A stretch of 64,000 bases of DNA from Paraburkholderia bryophila (GTDB lineage Bacteria > Pseudomonadota > Gammaproteobacteria > Burkholderiales > Burkholderiaceae), in NCBI RefSeq assembly GCF_003269035.1, contig NZ_QLTK01000018.1:62001-126000 (forward strand), given 5' to 3'. The position numbers and the translations under genes are program-made. Each line of letters starts with the position of its first letter. Within the stretch, counting starts at the first letter, position 1. Shown here in pieces: positions 1 to 7,207 of the stretch. The notes beneath the pieces were generated by a model. It worked only from the letters and a program-made list of their open reading frames with translations, searched no databases and was not told where the DNA came from.

Positions 1-1323
1 CGCATTGCCGAACGCGTTGCCGCGTTGCTCACTGCCGCCCAACGCCTGCCGGAACCGCACCAGCTTCGGCGAATGCGGATGGATCCCGAGCGAGACCCAG
101 CTATCCAGCTCGTCGCCCTCGGCGGTCATCACCGGCTCGTAGCGATACAGCTCCTGGGTCGCGATGATGTTGTCCGACAGCCCGGTGACTTCCGTGATCG
201 ATAGAATCCGCCGCCGACCATTCGAGAGCCGGCCGATCTGCACGATGAAGTCGACCGCGTTGGCGATCTGGCGGCGCAAGCTCGACTCGGTGCCCTGAAA
301 GCCCGCGAAGCCGGCCAGCATTTCGAGCCGGTACAGACATTCGCGCGGCGAGCTGGCGTGCACGGTGCCCATCGAACCGTCGTGGCCGGTGTTCATCGCC
401 TGCAGCATTTCGAGCACCTCGCCGCCGCGCACTTCGCCGACGATGATGCGATCCGGCCGCATCCGCAGCGTATTGCGCAGCAGGTCGCGGATCGTCACCA
501 CACCCGCGCCGTCGAAACCACCCGGCCGGCTTTCGAGCCGCACCACATGCGGATGGTTCAGCGACAGCTCGGCCGTGTCCTCGATCGTCACGACCCGCTC
601 CGGCTCGGGAATATGAAACGCCAGTGCGTTCAGCAGCGAGGTCTTGCCCGAGCTCGTCCCGCCCGACACCAGCACATTGCAGCGCGCCGCCACCGCTGCT
701 TCGAGCAACGCGCCGATTTCCGCGTTGTAGGTGCCGTTGCCGAGCAGATCGTCCGGCCGCATCGGATCTTTACGGAATTTCCGGATCGACACGATCGGGC
801 CGTCGATCGACAGCGGCTCGATCACCACGTTGACCCGGCCGCCGTTCGGCAGACGCGCGTCGACCATCGGGTTCGACTCGTCCAGCCGCCGCCCGATCGG
901 CGCGAGAATGCGGCGGATGATCCGCAGCAGATGCGCGTTGTCGGCAAAGCGCACCTGAATGCGCGTCAGAATGCCGTGCCGCGATACGTACACGTCGTTG
1001 TAGCCGTTGATCAGAATATCTTCGACGGCCGGATCGGCGAGCAGGTCCTCGATCGGTCCGAAGCCGGCCAGTTCCTTGGTCAGCGCCTCGGCGATCAGGC
1101 GCACCTCGCTCTCGTTGATCGGAATGCGGCGCAGCCTGACGAAGCTGTCCATCTCCAGATCCACGAACTGGTTGATCGCATTGCGCGACCAGCGGCCGAA
1201 CTCGGAGCCGAGTTCCTCGATACGCGTCAGCAGATGTTCGTGCGCAGCGTTCTTGATATCCTGGAACTGCTGGCTGTGCGCGAACGACGGCGCGTCGTCG
1301 GCAAATTCGATCTCTTTTGCCAT
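1..1323 (-). CDS. cpaF: CpaF/TadA Tad pilus assembly ATPase (C-terminus off the left edge)
   Basis: Cytoplasmic secretion ATPase that powers Flp pilus assembly. The frame is open for all 441 codons from ATG 1323 to the left edge, so the C-terminus is missing from this window. A Walker A motif GGTSSGKTS lies near residues 217-226, a Walker B-like segment RIIVGEVRGGE near 294-300, and the His box (GHDGSMGTVHASS) about 20 residues later; these are hallmarks of the VirB11/CpaF family of type II/IV secretion ATPases. The N-terminal region begins MAKEIEFADD. It starts 3 nt after the cpaE stop, so it is the seventh visible gene of the leftward flp operon; tadB/tadC-like genes would be expected beyond the edge. 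Identification is firm; the substrate specificity is inferred from context. Confidence 0.95.
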   Translation of the reverse strand, partial: MAKEIEFADDAPSFAHSQQFQDIKNAAHEHLLTRIEELGSEFGRWSRNAINQFVDLEMDSFVRLRRIPINESEVRLIAEALTKELAGFGPIEDLLADPAVEDILINGYNDVYVSRHGILTRIQVRFADNAHLLRIIRRILAPIGRRLDESNPMVDARLPNGGRVNVVIEPLSIDGPIVSIRKFRKDPMRPDDLLGNGTYNAEIGALLEAAVAARCNVLVSGGTSSGKTSLLNALAFHIPEPERVVTIEDTAELSLNHPHVVRLESRPGGFDGAGVVTIRDLLRNTLRMRPDRIIVGEVRGGEVLEMLQAMNTGHDGSMGTVHASSPRECLYRLEMLAGFAGFQGTESSLRRQIANAVDFIVQIGRLSNGRRRILSITEVTGLSDNIIATQELYRYEPVMTAEGDELDSWVSLGIHPHSPKLVRFRQALGGSEQRGNAFGNA

Positions 1324-1326
1324 CGT

Positions 1327-2568
1327 CTATGACCGCTTGTGAGTGGTTGGGATGAAACGCTTGAGCGCGCCAAGCGCCGATTTACCGTGCGCCTGCGCGG
1401 CCGCGCGCTGGGCGCCGCCGAGACGTTCGATCAGCGGTTCGAGCGCGCGCGCATACGGATCGCGCGCGGCGGCGTCGACCAGCAGATGCCCCTGGTTGAC
1501 CGCCTGACCGAGCGCGACGCGCCGCTCCGGCAAGGTGGCGAGCAGCGGAATGTCCAGGCGCTGCGCGATCTGCGCGGCGGCAAGGCCGAGATCGGCGTCG
1601 AACTTGTTGACGATCAGGCGCACATTCGCGGTGTCCACGCCCTCTTCGCGCAGCGCGTCGAGCACGCCGACGGCCGACACGATCGACGCCACGCCCTGGT
1701 CGCACAGCAGCCAGGTTTCGTCGGCCGCCTGCACCACGTGCGCGATGAATTCGCTATTGGCAAAGCCGCCGAGGTCGACGATCTGCTGGTCGAAAAACGC
1801 CCGCAGCCGGTTCAGCAAACCGATCGACGACGAGTACGACACCTCGCGCATGTCAGCCAGATTCGGCGGCAACGTGGTCAGCGCGAGGCCGCTCGTGTGA
1901 TGCGACAGCGCGGTCGACACGAAGGTCTGATCGAAGCGGCGCAGATTGCGCACGGCTTCGACGAAATTGAATTCGCTACGCGTGTTCAACAGCAGCGAGC
2001 CGTCGCCGGCGGGCAGACCGAGATCCAGCAAGGCGGCCTGACGCCCCTGCGCGACGTCGCGCCGTTGCAGCATCACGGCGAGGTTCGCGGCCAGCGTGCT
2101 GACGCCCATGCCGATGCGGGCGCCGAGCAGCGCGGTCACGTGCCCATGACGGCTGACCGGCTCGACCAGGTTGTCGAGCACCTGCCGCGTGATGCGCAGC
2201 GCGTCCTCGGCCGGCGCGGACATATCGACGAAATCGCGTACGCCGGCGCGCAGCGCGGCCAGCGCGCTTTCGGGTTCGGCCAGCGTGCCGAGCGCGACGA
2301 TCTGCATGCCCGGATAGGCGCTGCGCACCGCGCTCGCGGCCGCACTCGCCGCCGCCGCGCGGCCGCCCGAAAAGTCGACGAACACCAGCGACGCGTTGAG
2401 CGTCGCGATGCGCTGCATGAGCATGGTCGGATCGAGTGTGGCGGCCTCGACCACGCCCGCGCCTACCAGCGTATCGGTAAGCCAGCGCACGTGTTGGTCG
2501 GTAAGCGACGCGAACACGAAATAGTCGGTGACCGCCCGTTCAGTCAATGAATGCGTTCTCGCGTTCAT
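1327..2568 (-). CDS. cpaE: CpaE/TadZ-like pilus localisation ATPase with a degenerate Walker A
   Basis: Member of the CpaE/TadZ branch of MinD/ParA-like proteins, which places the Tad apparatus in the cell. The N-terminal ~140 residues look like a receiver-type domain without obvious phosphorylation motifs; the ATPase-like domain follows. The expected deviant Walker A (KGGxGKT) reads GARIGMGVSTLAAN near residues 148-160, so both signature lysines are absent; atypical Walker A motifs are known in TadZ. A longer frame begins at 2583 (MRMFPM...), but ATG 2568 has an AGGA about 8-9 nt upstream and is preferred, giving 413 residues. The stop is 3 nt before cpaF. The role is inferred from family and operon position. 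Confidence 0.88.
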   Translation of the reverse strand: MNARTHSLTERAVTDYFVFASLTDQHVRWLTDTLVGAGVVEAATLDPTMLMQRIATLNASLVFVDFSGGRAAAASAAASAVRSAYPGMQIVALGTLAEPESALAALRAGVRDFVDMSAPAEDALRITRQVLDNLVEPVSRHGHVTALLGARIGMGVSTLAANLAVMLQRRDVAQGRQAALLDLGLPAGDGSLLLNTRSEFNFVEAVRNLRRFDQTFVSTALSHHTSGLALTTLPPNLADMREVSYSSSIGLLNRLRAFFDQQIVDLGGFANSEFIAHVVQAADETWLLCDQGVASIVSAVGVLDALREEGVDTANVRLIVNKFDADLGLAAAQIAQRLDIPLLATLPERRVALGQAVNQGHLLVDAAARDPYARALEPLIERLGGAQRAAAQAHGKSALGALKRFIPTTHKRS

Positions 2569-2626
2569 GGGGAACATCCTCATGCGGCATGGGCTGCAAG
2601 GCCGCCGCTTCGTCCTGCCCGCCGGC

Positions 2627-2649
2627 GGACGTGCGCTGATCGCACGTCC
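2627..2649 (-). other. Intercistronic hairpin between cpaC and cpaE
   Basis: GGACGTGCG and CGCACGTCC form a perfect 9-bp stem around a CTGAT loop in the 132-nt cpaC-cpaE gap. No U-run follows on the minus strand, so it is not a canonical terminator. It could be an mRNA processing or stabilising element that sets the ratio of upstream pilus proteins to the motor proteins. Confidence 0.5.
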
Positions 2650-2700
2650 TGCGGCTTGCTGCTTCAGTCCACCGGCGCGGCGCCCGCGCGCGCGCCGCGT

Positions 2701-4104
2701 TCATTTCGAAAAGCCCGGCGCGGCGTCTCGCGTCACCACGCCGCCGATCAACGAACGCCACACCGGCGCGTCGCGCTGTTCGGACTGCTCGCCCGGCGTC
2801 GACGGCAAGGTCGCGCCCTTGGCCAGCGGCGACACCAGATGCGGCGTCACGATGATCACCAGCTCCTTCTCGTTCTGCTGGTAGTTCAACTGCTTGAAGA
2901 ACGTGCCGATCACCGGCAGATCGCCGAGCAAAGGCACCTTCGACACGTTCGACGCGGTCTCCCGATCGATCAGCCCGCCAATCACGAAACTCTCGCCGTC
3001 GCCGAGTTCGACGGTGGTATCCGCGCGTCGCGTCGTGAACGCGGGCACCGACACGCCGCTGATCGTCACCGCATTCGTGAAGTCGAGCTGGCTCGCTTCC
3101 GGCGCGACCTTCAGCGCGATGCGCTGCGGGCTGAGCACCGTCGGGGTCAACGTCAGCCCGACGCCGTAGGGCTTGTAGACGATCGAGGTCGAACCCAACG
3201 CCTGCGGCACCGGCACTGGGATCTCACCACCGGCGAGAAAGCTCGCACTCTGGCCGGACAGCGCCACCAGCGTCGGCTCGGCCAGAATGCGCGCGAGGTT
3301 GTTGTTTTCCAGCAAACTCAGATTCGCGAACAGTCCATGCGTGGCCGAGTTGAACAGCAGGTTGAACGCCGACGTGATGGGCGTCGTACTCGACACCTGC
3401 GGCTGCTGCCCCGCCGTGGCCGACACCGAGGTCAGCGCCGACGGCGCGAACGAACCGAACGAAAAACCGTTGTTCTGCTTGAAGAAGTTGAAGCCCATCT
3501 CCTTCAGCACAGTGCGGCTGAACTCGACCACCCGCACATCGACCTGCACCACCGCGCGGCTCGCCACCGTCGACGTGTCGAACACCGAGCCGTCCTTGCC
3601 GAGCGAGCCCTCCGCCGCGACCACGGCGCGCTGATGCGCTTCCATCGTCGCCGCCGAACCGGCCACCACCGCCGTGCCGCCGAGCACCTTCAGGCTCGGC
3701 GTGTCGGGACCGAGCAACGAGGCGGCCGCCGGCGTGATCACGTTGACCGTATAGGTCTGCGGCACGTCTCGATCGCGCTCCCACACCATCAGACTGGTGG
3801 TGCCCGCCGCCTTGCCGACCAGCAGCACGCCGCCGCGCTTGTCACCCTTGATGATCAGCACGTCGGCCACCGCCGGATCGCCGATCGCCACCCGCTGCAA
3901 CGTGTGACCGCCCGCGAGCGAACGCTGCGCGCCGACCGTCAGTTCGATGCTTTGCGCGGCCTCGCCCGGTAGCGGCGTCGCTGCCTGCGTGGCCTGGCCC
4001 CGCTGTACCACCACCGGTCCGGCCGCGTCGGTCGCCACCGATACCGCCAGCAGCGTCAGCCCAAGCCAGGCGGTCATGCCAGATACAACAATCCGTTTTG
4101 TCAT
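2701..4104 (-). CDS. cpaC: CpaC/RcpA Tad pilus secretin
   Basis: Outer-membrane secretin channel for the Flp pilus. The 467-residue product starts MTKRIVVSGM and has a Sec signal peptide (about residues 1-27, hydrophobic core LGLTLLAVSVA). A periplasmic N0/BON-like segment follows (VADVLIIKGDKRGGVLLV). The C-terminal secretin core contains the typical LSGQSASFLAGGEIPVPVPQ and GVGLTLTPTVL segments and VIGGLIDRE near the end. Size and architecture fit CpaC/RcpA rather than type II GspD, which is longer. It follows cpaB with a 40-nt gap in the flp operon. Confidence is high from motifs plus context. Confidence 0.93.
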   Translation of the reverse strand: MTKRIVVSGMTAWLGLTLLAVSVATDAAGPVVVQRGQATQAATPLPGEAAQSIELTVGAQRSLAGGHTLQRVAIGDPAVADVLIIKGDKRGGVLLVGKAAGTTSLMVWERDRDVPQTYTVNVITPAAASLLGPDTPSLKVLGGTAVVAGSAATMEAHQRAVVAAEGSLGKDGSVFDTSTVASRAVVQVDVRVVEFSRTVLKEMGFNFFKQNNGFSFGSFAPSALTSVSATAGQQPQVSSTTPITSAFNLLFNSATHGLFANLSLLENNNLARILAEPTLVALSGQSASFLAGGEIPVPVPQALGSTSIVYKPYGVGLTLTPTVLSPQRIALKVAPEASQLDFTNAVTISGVSVPAFTTRRADTTVELGDGESFVIGGLIDRETASNVSKVPLLGDLPVIGTFFKQLNYQQNEKELVIIVTPHLVSPLAKGATLPSTPGEQSEQRDAPVWRSLIGGVVTRDAAPGFSK

Positions 4105-4144
4105 GTAGTCATGGCCGAGTCAGGCCGCCCGCTCCCTAAACCCC

Positions 4145-5101
4145 TTACCAGGCGACCGTTTCGGCTCGCCCACCCCGTATCACTTCGATACCGCTCTTTG
4201 TAGTGTTCGTACTGGCCGTGACGCGTGTCGCCGGCACCGGCATATGCGACGGCAGCGACGGCAAGGGCGGCAGCCGTGCGCCCGCCCCCGCCGGGCCGCT
4301 ACTGCCGGACAACGCATCGAGCGCCACGCCGGCCGCGGCACGGGTCGAGTCCTGCAACGGCTCCGCGCCCGGGCGCAGCGCAGTTTTCAGCACGCCCGGA
4401 TAAGCCGGCAACGCGCTCTGATCGGCTACTTCGGGATCCTTGGCATTACGTAACGCGAAGATCAGACGGCCCGCGCTTTCGGCGAGCATCAAACGATCGA
4501 CGTCGGCCACCGGCACCGCCAGCACCGCCGTGCGCACCATGCCGTTCGGATCGCCCGCGCTGTCGCCACTCGCGGTCGCGTTGCCGAACGTCAGCACGCG
4601 CACTTTCGACATCAACAGACGCGCCTGGGTACGGTCGATTTCGCCGTTGCCGCCCATCGAGCCGTCACGCTTGAGCGTAAAGAACACGTCGACGAAATTG
4701 CCGGGCCGCAGCCGGTTGCCGACCGCATTGCTTTCGTCGACCCGCACGGCGAGCGCCCGTTCGCCCGGTTCGACGCGCTCGGCGAGCCCCGACGCCAACT
4801 GCGTTTCCAGAATCGGCGAATCCACGCCGATATCGGCGTTCGGCACGCGGCCGGTCAGTTGTGCGGGATCGGTGAACGTGCCGTTCGGATTGATCGGCAG
4901 CGACTGCACGCGCAGTTCGTCGGCCGTGATCGGCTTGCCGGCCGGCAGCACGCGGGTCGCCACGACCACGGCGAAGCTCGCTTGCGGCGCGGCCGTGACC
5001 GTGGTCGGCGGCGGCCGGCGCGACAACGTCCACGCGAGGATCCCCAGCAGCAGCGCGAGCACGATGAGCACACCCGCGAGAATTTTGGTCAGATTCGGCA
5101 T
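4145..5101 (-). CDS. cpaB: CpaB/RcpC Flp pilus assembly protein (SAF domain)
   Basis: Periplasmic/inner-membrane Tad component thought to work with the secretin. From ATG 5101 (MPNLTKIL) the product has 318 residues, with one N-terminal membrane anchor (LAGVLIVLALLLGILAW). A SAF domain follows (VVVATRVLPAGKPITADELR, about residues 47-110), and an RcpC-type region contains RPGNFVDVFFTLKRDG and later VRTAVLAVPVADVDRLMLAE. A longer frame starts at 5152 (MWSLARQC), but it adds non-hydrophobic residues ahead of the anchor and is less likely. It lies between tadE and cpaC in the same orientation. Confidence 0.92.
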   Translation of the reverse strand: MPNLTKILAGVLIVLALLLGILAWTLSRRPPPTTVTAAPQASFAVVVATRVLPAGKPITADELRVQSLPINPNGTFTDPAQLTGRVPNADIGVDSPILETQLASGLAERVEPGERALAVRVDESNAVGNRLRPGNFVDVFFTLKRDGSMGGNGEIDRTQARLLMSKVRVLTFGNATASGDSAGDPNGMVRTAVLAVPVADVDRLMLAESAGRLIFALRNAKDPEVADQSALPAYPGVLKTALRPGAEPLQDSTRAAAGVALDALSGSSGPAGAGARLPPLPSLPSHMPVPATRVTASTNTTKSGIEVIRGGRAETVAW

Positions 5102-5216
5102 GAGAACCCGCTGCGTCGGTTGAACGATGCATTGCCGTGCGAGTGACCACACGCGCGCTGGAACTCAAGCGCCTGCGCATGGGCAGCGACGGAAAGGCGT
5201 GGAGCCGGCGCGTGCG

Positions 5217-5738
5217 TCACTGGATATTCTCCGGGTTGAGTTGAACCGTGGCGAGGCTGCTCAACGTGTTGGGCAGCACGTTCTGCATGATCGGCAAAGC
5301 CGGCACGAGCGGCTTGCTCGCGTAGTTGTAGGTCAGCGCGACATTGATGCATTGCATCGCGTTACCGGCCCCGCAAGGCGCGGAAGTCGGCGTGCAGGTG
5401 ATTGCGGTGCCGGCTAGTTTCGCGAGCGAGGCAGTCAACTGATTCGCCGCGCTACACGCGTTATTGCCGCGATTGGTCAGCGCGCTTTGCAGCGACGTGT
5501 TGCTGGTCCAGTTCAAGGCGGCGCGTGCGCCCTCTTCGGCGGCCAGTGTCATGATCTGCTGGGCCAGCATGATCAGACTGAAACTGACGATGGCGTACAG
5601 CACCGTGAAAAACACGGGAAATATCAGCGCGAATTCGACGGTCATCGTGCCGCGCTGTGCCACGCGCCGAGCGCGGGACGGGCGAACGCGCCGGGCCGCC
5701 GCCAACGGAGCGCGAGCGTGAAGGCGCCGCGGGTTCAT
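5217..5738 (-). CDS. tadE: TadE-like pseudopilin
   Basis: Minor pilin-like protein of the Tad system, processed by the neighbouring prepilin peptidase. From ATG 5738 (MNPRRLHARA) the product has 173 residues: a basic leader, then QRG/TMTVEFALIFPVFF, a TadE prepilin cleavage region with Glu at +5 and a single hydrophobic helix, then a periplasmic domain with four cysteines. The start overlaps the cpaA stop by an ATGA junction, so the two are translationally coupled; the much longer open frame reaching 6287 is out-of-frame antisense to cpaA and is not used. Whether it is TadE or TadF proper cannot be told from sequence alone. Confidence 0.85.
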   Translation of the reverse strand: MNPRRLHARAPLAAARRVRPSRARRVAQRGTMTVEFALIFPVFFTVLYAIVSFSLIMLAQQIMTLAAEEGARAALNWTSNTSLQSALTNRGNNACSAANQLTASLAKLAGTAITCTPTSAPCGAGNAMQCINVALTYNYASKPLVPALPIMQNVLPNTLSSLATVQLNPENIQ

Positions 5739-6235
5739 CGCAGGCCTCCGCTCAGCACCTGCAGCCCGAGCCAGCCACTTGCGGCGATCGTCAGACACGC
5801 CGCAAAAGGCGTGGACGCTTTGCCGACTACCTCGAAGGTCGGGCCGCTGTCGCGGCCGAGGTCGGCCAGCCGGGTGCGCGTCACCGTCAGCAACCACAGC
5901 GCATGAATTCCTGCGGCAAGACTCGCCGCCATCCACAAGCCGAGCAGCGCATGCATTCCGCACCACGCGCCCAGCACCGCGAACACTTTGACATCGCCCG
6001 CGCCCATTACCCCGAGCGCGAAAAATGGCAATAGCGCGACGAGCCCGATCAACGCGCCCGTTAATGCTTGTGTAAGGGAAACACCGAATGGGCCCGATTG
6101 CACGAGCGCGCACCCGAATGCCGCGACGAATCCAGCCACGACAACGGAATTGGGAATGCGTCGGCGGCGATAGTCGCAAACTGCGACCACCACGGCCCAA
6201 GCCACGAATATCACGACCCCGAGAAAAACTTTCAT
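5735..6235 (-). CDS. cpaA: CpaA/TadV prepilin peptidase
   Basis: Integral-membrane aspartic protease that cleaves Flp and TadE leader peptides. From ATG 6235 (MKVFLGVVIF) it is 166 residues with about five or six hydrophobic segments. Both catalytic aspartates of the A24 family are visible: Asp in VCDYRRRRIPN near residue 25 and Asp of the GxGD-type motif GVMGAGDVKVF near residue 70. It lacks the N-methylase domain of PilD, as is usual for TadV/CpaA. It lies between flp and tadE with an ATGA overlap to tadE. An upstream in-frame ATG at 6280 is poorer. Confidence 0.93.
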   Translation of the reverse strand: MKVFLGVVIFVAWAVVVAVCDYRRRRIPNSVVVAGFVAAFGCALVQSGPFGVSLTQALTGALIGLVALLPFFALGVMGAGDVKVFAVLGAWCGMHALLGLWMAASLAAGIHALWLLTVTRTRLADLGRDSGPTFEVVGKASTPFAACLTIAASGWLGLQVLSGGLR

Positions 6236-6372
6236 TTCGCACTCGACAGGCGAAGCAAAGCCATGCGAATTGCCAGGCAATCCGCATTAACCATAATGGC
6301 TATGGCATAAAAAGGCCGCGAAACGAGCGGGCGTTGAATTGCCGGCTGTTCCGCGGGACTTTCAGCGTTGCT

Positions 6373-6549
6373 TTACGCCGCCGGGACGGTTATCTGTCCG
6401 GCGATCGCAGTCAGCACGGTTTTCAGATTGCCGCCGATGGTCGTGACGCTGGCCGCGATGACCAGCACGATCAACCCCGCGATCAGTCCATATTCGATGG
6501 CCGTCACGCCCTTGTTATCTCTCAGGAACCGTAGTGTGAACTTTTTCAT
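6373..6549 (-). CDS. flp: Flp-type major pilin
   Basis: Structural subunit of the type IVc (Flp) pilus, 58 residues. ATG 6549 (MKKFTLRFLRD) has a good GAGGG ribosome site. The prepilin motif is clear: a short basic leader ending NKG, then VTAIEYGLIAGLIVL with Glu5-Tyr6 of the mature pilin, followed by a hydrophobic helix and a short C-terminal tail. A longer frame starts at 6606 but adds 19 unlikely residues. It is the first gene of the leftward Tad operon; a TTGCTT/TATAAA promoter candidate lies about 210-240 bp upstream. Confidence 0.95.
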   Translation of the reverse strand: MKKFTLRFLRDNKGVTAIEYGLIAGLIVLVIAASVTTIGGNLKTVLTAIAGQITVPAA

Positions 6550-6759
6550 TTTTACCCTCGGACTTCGTCTATTTCGTTTGTTTGCCTGCTGCATCGAACC
6601 GCTCATTCTTTAGCGCTACGGACCATTGAGCTCTCATTCCTGGTCCTGTTTGTTGCGCCGCGGTAACACTCGCCTTGCAGCTTGCCTCAATAAAACGCGT
6701 CAGTGTCAGCTGTCTGTTCGATAACGCACCTCCCTCACCAATCCGCACTGCTTTCGGGT

Positions 6760-6788
6760 TTTATAGCCGAACAATCTTATTTAAGCAA
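6760..6788 (-). promoter_or_regulatory. Putative sigma70 promoter of the flp operon
   Basis: On the minus strand TTGCTT, a 17-bp spacer and TATAAA are read toward flp. Spacing is ideal and the -10 is a strong match. It would give a leader of roughly 200 nt before the flp start codon. No experimental support. Confidence 0.55.
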
Positions 6789-7074
6789 TTGTCCGCTTCC
6801 CTGATCCCTATAGCCTATGCGTTTTAACGCTTCACACAGGTTAACGTCCGTTCGTGCGTTGCAGCACATAGTACTAACCATAAGTTAGATTCGCTGCACT
6901 AATTATTTGTTTGAACAGAACGTTTCAAGCGCGGCAGTCCCCGCTTTGCGCTTGCGTTACGCCTTACACCGTAACGGCGTGCGCGGCTCGTTACGTTACG
7001 CAGCGCTCGTTAATGCGAAATGCATCGCTGCAAATACCGTCTTTCTGATTTAGCGCCCACTCCATCAAAACATC

Positions 7075-7110
7075 GCAGAGCCGCATTGCGCATGGCTCTG
7101 CGCCATGCGC
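7075..7110. promoter_or_regulatory. Nested inverted repeats upstream of the sigma54 promoter
   Basis: GCAGAGCC (7075-7082) pairs with GGCTCTGC (7094-7101), and overlapping it GCGCATGG (7088-7095) pairs with CCATGCGC (7103-7110). Both are perfect 8-bp arms. They lie about 30-65 bp upstream of the -24 element, a possible site for an enhancer-binding activator or IHF-assisted complex. Neither hairpin has a U-run in either direction. Confidence 0.45.
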
Positions 7111-7141
7111 TGAAAAAAACCTGTGGATTGCTCAGCTGAAA

Positions 7142-7157
7142 TGGCACGGCTCATGCA
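7142..7157 (+). promoter_or_regulatory. Sigma54 (RpoN) promoter
   Basis: TGGCACGGCTCATGCA matches the -24/-12 consensus TGGCACG-N4-TTGCA with one mismatch (A for the first T of TTGC) and the obligatory GG-N10-GC spacing. It is on the coding strand 50 bp before the first lipoprotein start, so transcription would begin near 7168. Confidence 0.75.
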
Positions 7158-7207
7158 GAGATAGGCACGCAGCAGCACCCAACAACCACATGCGATGCGA
7201 GGGCGAC

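Larger units (their letters stand above)
6550..7207. other. Long AT-richer divergent control region between flp and the lipoprotein cluster
   Basis: 658 bp with no supportable ORF, visibly more AT-rich than its surroundings. It contains a sigma70-type promoter facing flp (6760-6788), a CTAAC-N5-GTTAG dyad at 6874-6888, a run of GTTACG/CGTAAC half-sites around 6954-7005, nested dyads at 7075-7110 and a sigma54 promoter facing the plus-strand cluster (7142-7157). Confidence 0.7.

Noticed and set aside
358..1332. 324-codon plus-strand open frame opposite cpaF
   Set aside because: Antisense frame in high-GC DNA; the minus strand carries a complete set of CpaF motifs over the same bases.
2551..3972. 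473-codon plus-strand frame opposite cpaC
   Set aside because: His/Arg-rich product without motifs, antisense to a clear secretin gene.
7088..7110. GCGCATGG/CCATGCGC hairpin as a terminator
   Set aside because: Followed by an A-run rather than U-run on the plus strand and has no U-run on the minus strand; better seen as a protein-binding dyad.
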